Positions 33,187 through 42,641 are shown, counted from the first letter of the stretch. The stretch: 51,784 bases of DNA from Verrucomicrobiota bacterium (GCA_023386835.1 JAEWIY010000143.1:1-51784), one strand, 5' to 3'. Translations and numbers: made by a program. Notes: generated by a model from the letters alone, not told the origin.

Positions 33187-34330
33187 ATGATCGCACCCGA
33201 GACCCACGACCACATCGAGCTCATCAAGAAGCGCGCCGGCCATCTATGGAGGTTTCTTTGACGGCGAACAAAAGCTGAGAGAGATCGAGGCGCTCGACGC
33301 CCAGATGGGCGCGCCGACCTTCTGGGACAACAACGACCGTGCCCAGAAGCACATCGCCAAGGTGAACGCGTTGAAGAAGGCCGTTTTGCCGGTCGTCGAT
33401 TTCCGCAAGAAGATCGATGACATCGACGTGATGCTCGAGCTGATCGAAGCCGGCTCGCCGGCGGAGCAGGAGGAGTACGGCCGCGAACTGAACACGACGG
33501 TGTCGACGCTGCTGGAGCAGCTCGACGACATCGAGATCGCGTCGTTCCTCACGGGGCAGTTCGACCGCAACAACGCCATCTTCTCGATTCAGTCCGGCGC
33601 CGGTGGCACCGAGTCGAACGACTGGGCGGACATGCTCTTCCGCATGTACACGCGCTGGGCCGAGCGACGTGGGTTTGAGATCGAGGTCCAGGACGTCCAG
33701 CCCGGTGAACAGGCCGGCATCTCGAAGGCGACGCTCCTGATCAAAGGCGAAAACGCCTACGGCTACGCCAAGGCCGAGCGTGGGGTGCACCGGCTGGTGC
33801 GCATCAGCCCGTTCGATTCCAACCAGCGCCGGCACACCTCGTTCTGCGCGGTCGACGTGATCGCCGAGATCAACGACGAAATCAAAGTCGACATCCCGGA
33901 GAATGAACTGCGCATCGACGTCTATCGCTCGTCCGGCAAGGGCGGGCAGGGCGTCAATACGACCGACTCCGCCGTTCGCATCACCCACTTGCCGAGCGGC
34001 ATCGTGGTCGTGTGTCAGAACGAGCGCTCGCAGTTGAAGAATCGCGCCGCCGCGATGAACGTCCTGAAAGCCCGATTGTATGAAAAACGGCAGGACGAGC
34101 AGCGCAGCGAGATGGAGAAGTTCTACGGCGAGAAGGGTGAGATCGGCTGGGGATCGCAGATTCGCTCGTATGTGCTGCAGCCCTACCAGATGGTAAAGGA
34201 CCTGCGCACGGGCGTGCAGACCAGCGACACCCAGAGTGTGCTCGACGGCGACCTCGACCGTTTCATCAACGGCTGGCTCCGCGCCGGTTGCCCGCGGCAG
34301 CGCAACAAGGACATCCAGGTGGACGAGTAG
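33187..34330 (+). CDS. prfB: Peptide chain release factor 2 (programmed +1 frameshift)
   Basis: Recognises UGA and UAA stop codons and releases the finished peptide. The gene is in two frames: codons 1-24 from ATG 33187 end at an in-frame TGA (33259-33261), and the rest resumes at 33260 in the +1 frame, giving about 380 residues. After the shift the protein has the RF2-type coiled N-terminal region (GAPTFWDNNDRAQ), the anticodon-like SPF motif (RISPFDSNQ), the catalytic GGQ (SSGKGGQGVNTTDSAVRI), and a normal C-terminus. Low RF2 lets the ribosome shift at TGA, which autoregulates synthesis. A caller that ignores the shift would report only 33305-34330, missing the N-terminus. Confidence 0.95.
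33248..33262 (+). promoter_or_regulatory. RF2 frameshift signal
   Basis: The mRNA reads TGG AGG TTT CTT TGA C. GGAGG (33248-33252) is an internal Shine-Dalgarno-like element three bases before the slippery CTT (33256-33258), which is followed by TGA and C. Spacing and the CTT TGA C core match the classic prfB recoding site, with AGG TTT in place of E. coli GGG TAT. When RF2 is scarce the ribosome slips +1 and makes more RF2. Confidence 0.92.
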
Positions 34331-34354
34331 TCCACCCTCCCAGAGCCTCCACTC

Positions 34355-35770
34355 ATGCCCGCGCTCGCGTACCCCGACCTGAAAGCCGCGCTGGCGGCGA
34401 CTCCGCTGTTTGAGGACAAGTCCTGGCAGCTGTCGCCGGAGGCGTGGCCGCTGACCAAGGAGCAGGTTACGGAACTCGAGGCCATCGGCAGCGCCTGCCT
34501 GGAGTACCACACGGCGCTGGAGCAACTCTACAGCCGTGCGGCGGCAGGCAAGAACCTGCTGCGCAACAAGCCGCTGCTGGGGCCGTGGGTGGTCGATTAT
34601 CTCGACCGCGGCAAACCCCGCGATCTGGTCGAGCATGCCCGTCATGCGAAGAACCGCGGGCTGTTGCCGACGGTTCTGCGGCCGGATCTTCTCCTGACCG
34701 ACGAAGGGTTCGTCATGAGCGAACTCGACTCGGTGCCCGGTGGCATCGGCCTGACCGCGTTCCTCAATCAATTGTATCGACCCACCGGAGACATCCTCGG
34801 CGGGGACGACGCGATGATTCGTGGTTTCCATGCCTCGCTAGCGGCGCTCGCGCCGCACCTGCGTAATCCGCTCATCGCGCTCGTGGTGAGCGATGAGGCC
34901 GGAACCTATCGCCCGGAGATGCAGTGGCTGGCCGCGCAGCTGCAGTTGCAGGGCAAACGCGTTTTCTGCCTCGAACCCGACGACGTGTTCCCCCTCGGCT
35001 CGGCCCTTTGCTTCGACGTCGAGGGCAATCCCGAGAAGATCGACATCATCTACCGGTTCTTTGAGCTGTTCGACCTGAGCAACATCCCGACCGCGCACTA
35101 CTTTTTCGAATCGTGGTCGGCCGGGGAAGTCGCGATCGCGCCACCGATGCGGCCGTTCCAGGAGGAGAAGCTCGGATTTGCGCTCTTCCATCACCACCTC
35201 CTGCGTGACTACTGGCGCGAAGCGTTGAGCGGCCGTGCCTTCAAGTTGCTGCAGCGCCTGATTCCGGCGACGTGGGTGATCGATCCCACGCCGTTGCCCC
35301 CTGGCGCGGTCCTCGACGGACCCAAGGTGGGCGGCCACCCGATCAGTGATTGGAACCAGCTGGCGGAGGCCTCCCAGAAGGAGCGGAACCTCATCCTGAA
35401 GATCTCCGGTTTTCACGAGTCCGCCTGGGGCGCGCGCAGTGTCGTCCTCGGGAGCGACTGTTCGCGTGAAGAGTGGCAGGCGGGGGTGGAAATCGCGCTC
35501 AAGGACGCGCCGACCAACCTCCACGTGGCGCAAGAGTACCGAAAGCCGCGGCGGCTGGAGCATCCCCTTTACGTGGCGGATGACGCGGGAAACTTCACCG
35601 CGATCACGCGGGCCGGACGGCTCCGGTTGTGCCCGTATTACTTTGTTCAGGACAACCGCGCCCAGTTGTCCGGTGCGCTTGCCACGTTCTGCCCGCCGGA
35701 CAAGAAGATCATTCACGGGATGCAGGATGCGGCGCTGTTGCCGTGTCGCGTGGTCCCTTCCGGCGCGTAA
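34355..35770 (+). CDS. Conserved hypothetical protein, circularly permuted ATP-grasp-like
   Basis: The 471-residue protein starts 25 bases after prfB. Segments resemble ATP-grasp ligases of the glutathionylspermidine synthase-like, circularly permuted group: RPDLLLTDEGFVMSELDS followed by VPGGIGLTAFLNQLY; LKLLQRLIP-type helix then WVIDPTPLP; and NLILKISGFHESAWGARSVV, which looks like the ATP-binding beta strand plus glycine-rich loop. A later VAQEYRKPRRL could carry a nucleotide-binding residue. No signal peptide or membrane helix. Substrate is unknown; amide or peptide bond formation would be the family expectation. I cannot confirm the fold without a profile search. Confidence 0.6.
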   Translation: MPALAYPDLKAALAATPLFEDKSWQLSPEAWPLTKEQVTELEAIGSACLEYHTALEQLYSRAAAGKNLLRNKPLLGPWVVDYLDRGKPRDLVEHARHAKNRGLLPTVLRPDLLLTDEGFVMSELDSVPGGIGLTAFLNQLYRPTGDILGGDDAMIRGFHASLAALAPHLRNPLIALVVSDEAGTYRPEMQWLAAQLQLQGKRVFCLEPDDVFPLGSALCFDVEGNPEKIDIIYRFFELFDLSNIPTAHYFFESWSAGEVAIAPPMRPFQEEKLGFALFHHHLLRDYWREALSGRAFKLLQRLIPATWVIDPTPLPPGAVLDGPKVGGHPISDWNQLAEASQKERNLILKISGFHESAWGARSVVLGSDCSREEWQAGVEIALKDAPTNLHVAQEYRKPRRLEHPLYVADDAGNFTAITRAGRLRLCPYYFVQDNRAQLSGALATFCPPDKKIIHGMQDAALLPCRVVPSGA

Positions 35771-35878
35771 GCCGCACGACGCGCGGCGCTGACGCGACCC
35801 GCGCCTTGCCTCTGGTGGGAAAACCGCCACAACGGGGCCGTGGTCCCGCCAGCCGTCCCCGGCGTCTTCCGTTTCCGC

Positions 35879-37381
35879 ATGCATGGGTTTCGCCCCGTCG
35901 CCCGTCGAGCTCCGCTCGTCATGGCCGGGCTGATCTCCTCAGCCAGCCTGTTTGGGCCGCTCGCGTTGCGCGCGCAGGAGCAAACAGGCGATCCGCCCGC
36001 CGTCTCGACAGCAGGTGAGTCCCCCTCGGCGGTGATCGCGTCCTTGCAGCGTGAGCTGGCCGAGGCGCGTCAGGCGTACGCGCAACTTGAGGCGCAACTG
36101 CGGGAGGCGCAGGCGAATCTCGACCTCACGCTACAGCAGCATGGAGCGCGGCTCGCCGAGGTGACCCAAGCCAGCCGCACGGCTCGGGCGGATCTCGCGG
36201 CCATGGAAGCGCGGGCCCAAGCCGCGGAGAACGCCGCTGGTCATGCGCAACGGGCGCGCGAGCAGGCGATGACCCAGGTGGCCGGACTGCGTCGCACGTT
36301 GGTCGCCTTGGAGCGTGAACTCGCCGCGCTCCGTGGGGCGGGCGCAACCGCCGTGGCGACGTCCTCCGACTCCGCGGCGCCGGCGGAATCGGTACAGCCC
36401 GACACCGAGAAACACGATGTCGCGGTCGTCTCCGCTTTGGAGCAAAAGGCGGCCGAACTGCAGGTCGAAAACGAACGGCTGCGCCAGCAGTTGACCGAGG
36501 CAACGGGCGCCGCCAGCCGCGCTCGTTCGAGTGAGACCATGGAACTGCGCCAGCAGCTGGACGCAGCGCGGCAGCAAATCGCGTCGTTGGAAGAGGCGCT
36601 GGCCTCGGCGCGCGCTGCGGCTGTCCCGGTGATCTCGGTCGACCCTCCCGCCGCAACTGAGACCGACCCGGCGCGCGCGCGGTGGGAGACAGAACTGCGG
36701 GAGCGTGCCGCCCAGGTGCAGCGGCTCGAGGAGGACAACCTCCGTCTGGCGGGAGAACTCGAACGTCTCTCGCTGTCGCGGCGGAGTGAAATCGAGAGCC
36801 TGCGGATCGAACTCGCCCAACTCCAGGCGCAACTCGAAGGCACACGTGCACGTGAACGGGAGGTGCGTCCGGTGGCCACGGCGAACGCGCCGACCCAGCC
36901 CGTGCGGGAGACGTCGCGGCTGCCTGCCGGCAATGGTGCTCTCGCCGGCAACGGTTCACCGCCGGCGCGAGTGACGAGTTTCATCGCCGCGGCACCGAAT
37001 CAAACCCCCGCGCTGGTGGAGAGGTTGATGCCGGATGCTTCGCCTGGCCCGGTGGCCGCTTCAACCACGGTTCAGCCGGTTTCCGAATATCGGATCAAAA
37101 CCATCCCGCCGTTGCCGCCCGGCGCTGGGCAACCGGGCCGGCACTCGCCCACGCGGCCGAGCGAAGTGGTCTTTCGATTGCCTGCTCCGGTTGTCGCTGC
37201 ACCGCCGCCGGCGCCCGCTGCGCCGCGTTATCACGTGGTGACCGCGGGAGACACACTGACGGGAATCAGCGCGCGGCATTACGGCACCGCGTACCGTTGG
37301 GAGGAGATCTTCGAGGCGAACCGCGGTCAGTTGGCCCAACCCAATTTATTGCGCATCGGACAGCGCCTACGGCTGCCGTGA
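35879..37381 (+). CDS. Secreted coiled-coil protein with C-terminal LysM domain
   Basis: A 500-residue exported protein. Residues 1-30 are a signal peptide (VMAGLISSASLFGPLALRAQ, cleavage likely after ALRAQ). Residues about 45-340 form long coiled coils rich in Gln, Glu, Ala and Arg (LQRELAEARQAYAQLEAQLREAQANL). A Pro/Ala-rich stretch leads to one LysM domain at about 450-500 (YHVVTAGDTLTGISARHYGTAYRWEEIFEANRGQL), which binds peptidoglycan. It is probably periplasmic and wall-attached, in cell-wall or division upkeep. The start uses ATG 35879; the track-like upstream extension has no signal peptide logic. No close neighbour adds detail. Confidence 0.82.
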   Translation: MHGFRPVARRAPLVMAGLISSASLFGPLALRAQEQTGDPPAVSTAGESPSAVIASLQRELAEARQAYAQLEAQLREAQANLDLTLQQHGARLAEVTQASRTARADLAAMEARAQAAENAAGHAQRAREQAMTQVAGLRRTLVALERELAALRGAGATAVATSSDSAAPAESVQPDTEKHDVAVVSALEQKAAELQVENERLRQQLTEATGAASRARSSETMELRQQLDAARQQIASLEEALASARAAAVPVISVDPPAATETDPARARWETELRERAAQVQRLEEDNLRLAGELERLSLSRRSEIESLRIELAQLQAQLEGTRAREREVRPVATANAPTQPVRETSRLPAGNGALAGNGSPPARVTSFIAAAPNQTPALVERLMPDASPGPVAASTTVQPVSEYRIKTIPPLPPGAGQPGRHSPTRPSEVVFRLPAPVVAAPPPAPAAPRYHVVTAGDTLTGISARHYGTAYRWEEIFEANRGQLAQPNLLRIGQRLRLP

Positions 37382-37395
37382 TCCAGGAACGGTTT

Positions 37396-37447
37396 GGCGA
37401 TCTTGGTCGATCGCCTGGGCAGCCGGAGCTCGTTTGGCCCCGGCTGC
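37396..37447. terminator. Two tandem stem-loops between the LysM gene and sucD
   Basis: First stem GGCGATC (37396-37402) with GATCGCC (37409-37415) around TTGGTC; second stem GCAGCCGG (37419-37426) with CCGGCTGC (37440-37447) around a 13-base loop. They fill the 78-base space between convergent stops, where a bidirectional terminator is expected. Neither has a T-run. Confidence 0.45.
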
Positions 37448-37459
37448 GTGCGCGAGAAC

Positions 37460-38383
37460 TCAGGACAACGTGACACCCATCGCCTTGGCGGCGCGGATCA
37501 GCGCGTCGGCCATGTCGGAGGGCGTAGCGGCCACTTCAATACCGCACTCGCGGAAGACGGCGATCTTCGCCGCCGCGGTGTCTTCCGCACCGCCGACGAT
37601 CGCGCCGGCGTGGCCCATCCGGCGACCGGCCGGGGCGGTGGCTCCGGCGATGAAACCGGCGACCGGCTTCTTGCAGTGGAGCTTGATCCAACGCGCGGCC
37701 TCGACCTCGGCGTTGCCGCCGATTTCGCCGATCATGATGATCCCGTGGGTATCCGGATCTTCATTGAAGAGCTTGATCACATCGAGGTGGGACGTGCCGT
37801 TGACCGGGTCGCCGCCGATGCCGACGCTCGTCGACTGGCCAATGCCGCGGGAGGTCAGCTGGTACACCGCCTCGTATGTCAGGGTGCCGGAGCGGGAGAC
37901 GACGCCGACGTGGCCCTTCTTGTGAATGTAGCCCGGGGCGATGCCGATGCGGCAGCCGCCGTTCGATTGCGGGCCGGTGCCCGGCGTGACGAGGCCGGGG
38001 CAGTTGGGACCGATCAGCCGCGTGGTCGAACCCTGCATGGCACGTTTCACGCGGATCATGTCCTTGATCGGAATGCCCTCGGTGATGGCGACCGCGAGGT
38101 CGAGCTTGGCGTCCACGCACTCGAGGATCGCGTCACCCGCAAAGGGCGGTGGCACGAAGATGGCGGAGACGGTCGCGCCGGTGGCTTTGGCTGCGCCGGC
38201 GACGGTATCGAAGATCGGCACACGCTGGCCGTTGTGCTCGAAGAACTGTCCGCCCTTGCCGGGTGTGACGCCCGCCACCACCTGGGTGCCGTAGTCGAGC
38301 GACAACTTCGCATGCCGGCCGCCGAAGGCGCCGGTGATGCCTTGGACAAGGATCTTGGTCTGAGGATTAACGAAAATGGACAT
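37460..38383 (-). CDS. sucD: Succinyl-CoA synthetase alpha subunit
   Basis: Forms succinate, CoA and ATP/GTP with SucC in the citric acid cycle. The 307-residue subunit has the CoA-binding Rossmann region (KILVQGITGAFGGRHAKLS), the central GIPIKDMIRVKRAM, LIGPNCPGLVTPG, and the phosphorylated His258 (RRMGHAGAIVGG), 12 residues further on than in E. coli. It lies downstream of sucC on the same strand with a 64-base gap, so sucCD is one transcription unit. Start at MSIFVNPQTK agrees with the family; the upstream GGAACC gives a weak ribosome-binding site. Confidence 0.96.
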   Translation of the reverse strand: MSIFVNPQTKILVQGITGAFGGRHAKLSLDYGTQVVAGVTPGKGGQFFEHNGQRVPIFDTVAGAAKATGATVSAIFVPPPFAGDAILECVDAKLDLAVAITEGIPIKDMIRVKRAMQGSTTRLIGPNCPGLVTPGTGPQSNGGCRIGIAPGYIHKKGHVGVVSRSGTLTYEAVYQLTSRGIGQSTSVGIGGDPVNGTSHLDVIKLFNEDPDTHGIIMIGEIGGNAEVEAARWIKLHCKKPVAGFIAGATAPAGRRMGHAGAIVGGAEDTAAAKIAVFRECGIEVAATPSDMADALIRAAKAMGVTLS

Positions 38384-38447
38384 CGTGGTTCCGCGACTCG
38401 CGCGGGGTTGAGAATCTGGGTTGAGCGAAACGGAGAAGCGCGCCGGC

Positions 38448-39632
38448 TCAGGCCGCCACGAGTTTCACGATCTTCTGGGCCGCGTCGGCCATCGTGTCCC
38501 CGGCGACGATCGTCAGGCCCGAGTCCTGCAAGGTCTTCTTGCCGGCTTGCACGTTGTTGCCTTCGAGGCGCACGACGAGCGGCAGCTTGAGGCCAACTTC
38601 GCGCACGGCCTCGACGATGCCCGTGGCGATCACGTTGCAGTCCATGATGCCGCCGAAGATGTTGACGAAGATGCCTTGGACGTTCGGGTCGCCCAGGATG
38701 ATCTTGAACGCGGCGACCACCTGCTCCTTCGAGGCGCCGCCACCCACGTCGAGGAAGTTGGCCGGGTTGCCGCCGAAGTGTTTGATGATGTCCATCGTGC
38801 TCATCGCCAGGCCGGCGCCGTTGACGAGGCACGCGATGTTGCCGTCGAGCGCGATGTAGCTGAGCGCGTGCTTGGAGGCCTCGATCTCCTTCGGATCCTC
38901 TTCGTTCAGGTCGCGCAGCGCGACGATCTCCGGATGACGGAAAAGCGCGTTGTCGTCGAACGACACCTTGGCGTCGAGCGCGAGCACTTCGCCGGCCGGC
39001 GTCGTGATCAGCGGGTTCACCTCGACCATCGCCGCATCCGTTTCCCAGTACATGCGGTAGAGGTTGCGGATGAGCTTCGACGCGTTCTTCGCCTCATCAC
39101 CGGTGAAGCCGAGGCTGAAAATCAGTTCGCGCACCTGGTAGTCGGCCAGTCCATACGCCGGATCGACCACGACCTTCGTGATCTTCTCGGGGGTCTTGTG
39201 CGCGACTTCCTCGATCTCGACGCCACCCTCGGTGGAGGCGACGATCACCGGCCGGGACGTGGCGCGGTCGAGCAGGATGGCGAGGTAGTACTCCTTCTTG
39301 ATGTCGCTCGCGACGGTAAAGTAAACCGTCTGCACGCGGCGGCCCGCCGGGCCGGTTTGGAGCGTGACGAGCGTATTGCCGAGCATCTTGCCAGCGATGT
39401 CCTTCGCTTCGGCCTTGGTCTTGCAGAACTTCACACCACCCTTGAAACCGTCGGTGAAGGTGCCCTTGCCGCGGCCGCCGGCATGGATCTGCGATTTCAC
39501 CATCGTGGGACCTTCGGGCAGCTGCGCGAGCGCAGTGACAAATTCGGCTGGCGTCGTGGCCGGCGCGCCTTTGGGCACCGGGACGCCAAAGCTCTCGAAC
39601 AACGCTTTGGCCTGATACTCGTGAATGTTCAT
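38448..39632 (-). CDS. sucC: Succinyl-CoA synthetase beta subunit
   Basis: Partner of SucD. The 394-residue protein has an N-terminal ATP-grasp domain starting MNIHEYQAKALFESFGVPVP (start fixed here; the frame extends 45 residues further upstream without support), KSQIHAGGRGKGTF, and a C-terminal flavodoxin-like domain with NGAGLAMSTMDIIKHFGG, ANFLDVGGGASKEQV and IFGGIMDCNVIA. Length and motifs match the ADP/GDP-forming enzyme. It is divergent from the CII-like regulator, with 123 bases between start codons. Confidence 0.96.
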   Translation of the reverse strand: MNIHEYQAKALFESFGVPVPKGAPATTPAEFVTALAQLPEGPTMVKSQIHAGGRGKGTFTDGFKGGVKFCKTKAEAKDIAGKMLGNTLVTLQTGPAGRRVQTVYFTVASDIKKEYYLAILLDRATSRPVIVASTEGGVEIEEVAHKTPEKITKVVVDPAYGLADYQVRELIFSLGFTGDEAKNASKLIRNLYRMYWETDAAMVEVNPLITTPAGEVLALDAKVSFDDNALFRHPEIVALRDLNEEDPKEIEASKHALSYIALDGNIACLVNGAGLAMSTMDIIKHFGGNPANFLDVGGGASKEQVVAAFKIILGDPNVQGIFVNIFGGIMDCNVIATGIVEAVREVGLKLPLVVRLEGNNVQAGKKTLQDSGLTIVAGDTMADAAQKIVKLVAA

Positions 39633-39755
39633 GAAGAAGGTACGTTTTACAGAGGCGGCCGGGGAGTGGCACGCCAAAACGATGACACGGGTAAAACGCG
39701 GTGGTGCGTCGGGTGAAGGTTGCCTTGGGGAATCAGGCAGCCACCATGCGAACGC

Positions 39756-40235
39756 ATGCAATCTCATGAGTTGCTGAAGGAGCTGCTAAAGAAGACCAGC
39801 GCGAAGCAGCTTTCGGCCGACATGGGGCTCTCGCTCTCCTTGATCTACAAGTGGGCGGAGCCACCGGCGAGCGGGTCCGGCAGTGGGGCGGTCAATCCAC
39901 TGGACCGGATCGAACAGCTTCTCCGCATCACCGGTGACAAACGGATCGTGCAGTGGGTCTGCCAGCGGGCCGGCGGGTTCTTCATTGCCAACCCGGCCAC
40001 TTCGCATCCCGCCGAATCGTTGATCCCGGCGACGAATGAGATCGTGCAGGAGTTCGCCGACATGCTCAGTGTCATCGCCACCGCAGCGACGGACCAGCAG
40101 ATCACCGCTGAAGAGGCGCGGAAGATCCGCGCGCGCTGGGAGGAACTGAAGAGCGTGACCGAAGGGTTCGTGCACGCCGCGGAGGCGGGCAATTTCCGCG
40201 AGCTCAAGGCGGAGCTCTCCCATCAGGCACACTGA
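39756..40235 (+). CDS. Phage CII-like helix-turn-helix regulator
   Basis: A 159-residue protein. Its N-terminal third (LLKELLKKTSAKQLSADMGLSLSLIYKWAEPP) is a helix-turn-helix segment. The central LDRIEQLLRITGDKRIVQWVCQRAGGFFIANP resembles the Phage_CP76 family (186-type CII), where RIVQWLAEQAGGYFV is typical. The C-terminal half is helical. ATG at 39756 is chosen; the earlier in-frame start at 39720 adds 12 unsupported residues. It is divergent from sucC and no phage genes surround it, so it appears domesticated. The regulatory target is unknown; autoregulation or control of the divergent sucCD genes is a guess from position only. Confidence 0.72.
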   Translation: MQSHELLKELLKKTSAKQLSADMGLSLSLIYKWAEPPASGSGSGAVNPLDRIEQLLRITGDKRIVQWVCQRAGGFFIANPATSHPAESLIPATNEIVQEFADMLSVIATAATDQQITAEEARKIRARWEELKSVTEGFVHAAEAGNFRELKAELSHQAH

Positions 40236-40283
40236 CGCGGCGCCGTTGTTAATCCACGCGGAAGAAACGATGCGCGCGGCGGC

Positions 40284-42641
40284 TTAGGGATCCGTTGTCT
40301 CCGCGGTCGAATAAGCGGGCGTGGAGACCGCCGGGCGGGCCAGGACCCGCCGCAGGCATTCAGCGAGAGCCGTCAGCGTGAACGGCTTTTCGAGCACGTC
40401 CGATACCCCCAGCGCCCGGGCCGATTCGACGTCGCGAGAGTTCATGTAACCCGTCGCAATGACCACGGGCAACGGCCGGGGCAGGCTGCGGGCGTGCCGA
40501 GTCAGTTCGACGCCGGTGACTGCGGGCATCGTGAGATCCGTCAGCACCAAGTCGTAGGATTCGGGTGAGCTCACCAGCTCACTCCGGGCCTGCCGCGCGT
40601 CGACGTAGCTGACCGGTCGATACCCGAGGCGGGTCAGCATGCGGGTGGCAATGGCCACGACAGCCTCCTCGTCATCGACGACCATGATACGTTCGCCGGT
40701 GCCCGTCGCGAGGAACGAGGGTGTCGGCTCGGCGTCGATGCCCTCCAGGTCGACGGTCGGGAAGTACACGCGGAAGGTGGTGCCGCGGCCGGGTTCACTG
40801 TCGCAGGTGATCGCGCCTTCGTGACCTTGTACGATGCCGTGCACGACGGAGAGGCCGAGGCCCGAGCCCTCACCCACCGGCTTCGTGGTGAAGAAGGGCT
40901 CGAACAGGCGATCCTTTGTGGTTGGATCCATGCCGACGCCGGTGTCACTCACCGTTAGGCAGACCGGCCGCCGGCGGGCGAATTGCGGGTGGCTCGCCAC
41001 CAGCGCACGGTCCGCCTCCGCGACGTGTAGGTGCACCGTGAATACGCCGCCTTGGTCGCGCATGGCATGCGCGGCGTTCGTGCCGAGGTTCATCAGGATC
41101 TGATGAATCTGGGTGGCGTCGCACAGCACTGGCGGCGTGTCCTTGTCGATCACCGTGCGGAACTCGATCGTCGCGGGCAGCGACGCCCGCAGCAAACGGA
41201 GCGCATCCTGCACGATCGGACCCAGCCGGGCCAGCGACCGCTGGGGATCATGCCGCCGGCTGAAAGTGAGGATCCGTGCCACGAGGTCCCGGGCGCGTTC
41301 GCTGCCCTGCATGACGCCGTCCAGGTAAGGGCGGATGGGATGGTCGGACGGCACTTCCATCTCCGCCAACTGCACGTAACCGAAGATGCCGGTCAGGATG
41401 TTGTTGAAGTCGTGCGCGATCCCTCCGGCGAGCGTGCCGATCGCCTCCATCTTTTGCGCCTGTCGCAGTTGCATCTCGAGTTCCCGGCGCACCTCCTTCG
41501 CGCGGACCTGCTCGGTCAGGTCACGGCTGACGAAGACAACGTGCCGTTCACCCGCGGAAGTCGTGAAGGCCCGCCCGGTCGAGTCGAACCAAAGCCAGCG
41601 GCCGGATCGATGACGGAAACGATAGCGGCTGCTGGGCCGGGTGGCCTGTCCGCGCAGGTGCGCCTCGATGCCGGGATGATCCTCCGGATGCACGAGGTCG
41701 AGCAGCAGAGTGCCACCCAGCTCGGCTGACGAATAGCCGGTCACCGCCGTGTAGTTGCTGTTCGTATACAGGAGGCGTCCGTCGACATCGAGCTCGGCCA
41801 CGAGGTCGTGGGAGTTCTCCACCAGCAGGCGGTACCGTTCCTCGTTCTCGCGCAGCGTTTCGTCGGCCCGCTTCCGATCGGTGATGTCCTGCATCATCAC
41901 CATCAGCTGCCGTCGATCGTCGAGATCGAGCGGAGAGAAGGAGGCCAGCACGGTGACGATGCCGCGGTGCCGCGAGTGAACCGCCCGTTCAACGGAGGGC
42001 AGTCCGTCAGGCGGCGGCGCGTCGCCGAGCAGCGGAGCCAGTTCGGAAGCGTCGAACCAGGGCGCGAAGGTGTTGACCGGCCGGCCGAGCAACTCGTCCC
42101 GGGTGTGACCGACGAGGGCGACCGCGGCCGGATTGAGGTCGATCACATTCCCTGATCCGTAATCGACAATCACGGTCGCCACCGGGCTCTGCCGAAAGAT
42201 GGTCGTGAACCGTCGTTCACTCGCGACGAGGCGCTGCAGATCCTCGCGGCGCCCCCGCCGCAACTGCTGCTCGCGCCGGACCCGCAACACGGCGGGGCCC
42301 AGCCGTTGCAGGTTGTCCTTCATGACGTAGTCCCGTGCGCCCGCGAGCAGCGCACCGACGGCCAGTTCTTCGCCCGCCATGCCGGAGACGAGCAGGAACG
42401 GCACGTCCAGCCCGGAGGATTGAAGGAGCTCGAGCGCGCGCATCCCGCCGAAGCCTGGCAGCGCGTAGTCCGCGAGGACCAGGTCCCAACGATCGTCCGC
42501 CAGCGCGCGGGTGAAACCCGCCTCGTTCGCGACGCGGGTGAGTGACGGCTCAAACCCTCCGCGACGGAGCTCACGCAGGATCAGCAAGGCGTCGGCCTCG
42601 CTGTCCTCCACCAACAGCACTCGAAGAGGCGCGGTGCTCAT
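40284..42641 (-). CDS. Hybrid histidine kinase: REC-PAS-PAS-HisKA-HATPase-REC
   Basis: A 785-residue cytoplasmic sensor. N-terminal receiver with Asp58 (WDLVLADYALPG, preceded by LLVEDSEADA), PAS domains at about 140-255 and 265-380 (ITDRKRADETL joins them), HisKA with His410 (GGIAHDFNNILTGIFGY), HATPase with N box QILMNLGTNAAHAM and G boxes SDTGVGM and GEGSGLGL, and a C-terminal receiver with Asp702 (YDLVLTDLTMPAVTG). There are no membrane segments. Signal and output partner are unknown. ATG at 42641 is used because it starts the receiver strand. It is separated from rph by 287 bases, so it probably has its own promoter. Confidence 0.92.
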   Translation of the reverse strand: MSTAPLRVLLVEDSEADALLILRELRRGGFEPSLTRVANEAGFTRALADDRWDLVLADYALPGFGGMRALELLQSSGLDVPFLLVSGMAGEELAVGALLAGARDYVMKDNLQRLGPAVLRVRREQQLRRGRREDLQRLVASERRFTTIFRQSPVATVIVDYGSGNVIDLNPAAVALVGHTRDELLGRPVNTFAPWFDASELAPLLGDAPPPDGLPSVERAVHSRHRGIVTVLASFSPLDLDDRRQLMVMMQDITDRKRADETLRENEERYRLLVENSHDLVAELDVDGRLLYTNSNYTAVTGYSSAELGGTLLLDLVHPEDHPGIEAHLRGQATRPSSRYRFRHRSGRWLWFDSTGRAFTTSAGERHVVFVSRDLTEQVRAKEVRRELEMQLRQAQKMEAIGTLAGGIAHDFNNILTGIFGYVQLAEMEVPSDHPIRPYLDGVMQGSERARDLVARILTFSRRHDPQRSLARLGPIVQDALRLLRASLPATIEFRTVIDKDTPPVLCDATQIHQILMNLGTNAAHAMRDQGGVFTVHLHVAEADRALVASHPQFARRRPVCLTVSDTGVGMDPTTKDRLFEPFFTTKPVGEGSGLGLSVVHGIVQGHEGAITCDSEPGRGTTFRVYFPTVDLEGIDAEPTPSFLATGTGERIMVVDDEEAVVAIATRMLTRLGYRPVSYVDARQARSELVSSPESYDLVLTDLTMPAVTGVELTRHARSLPRPLPVVIATGYMNSRDVESARALGVSDVLEKPFTLTALAECLRRVLARPAVSTPAYSTAETTDP

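Noticed and set aside
33224..34831. 535-codon frame opposite prfB and the next gene
   Set aside because: Crosses two real genes in antisense and shows no protein-like features.
39756..40235. CII-like gene as remnant of a prophage
   Set aside because: No other phage gene within the window; flanked by sucCD and a hybrid kinase.
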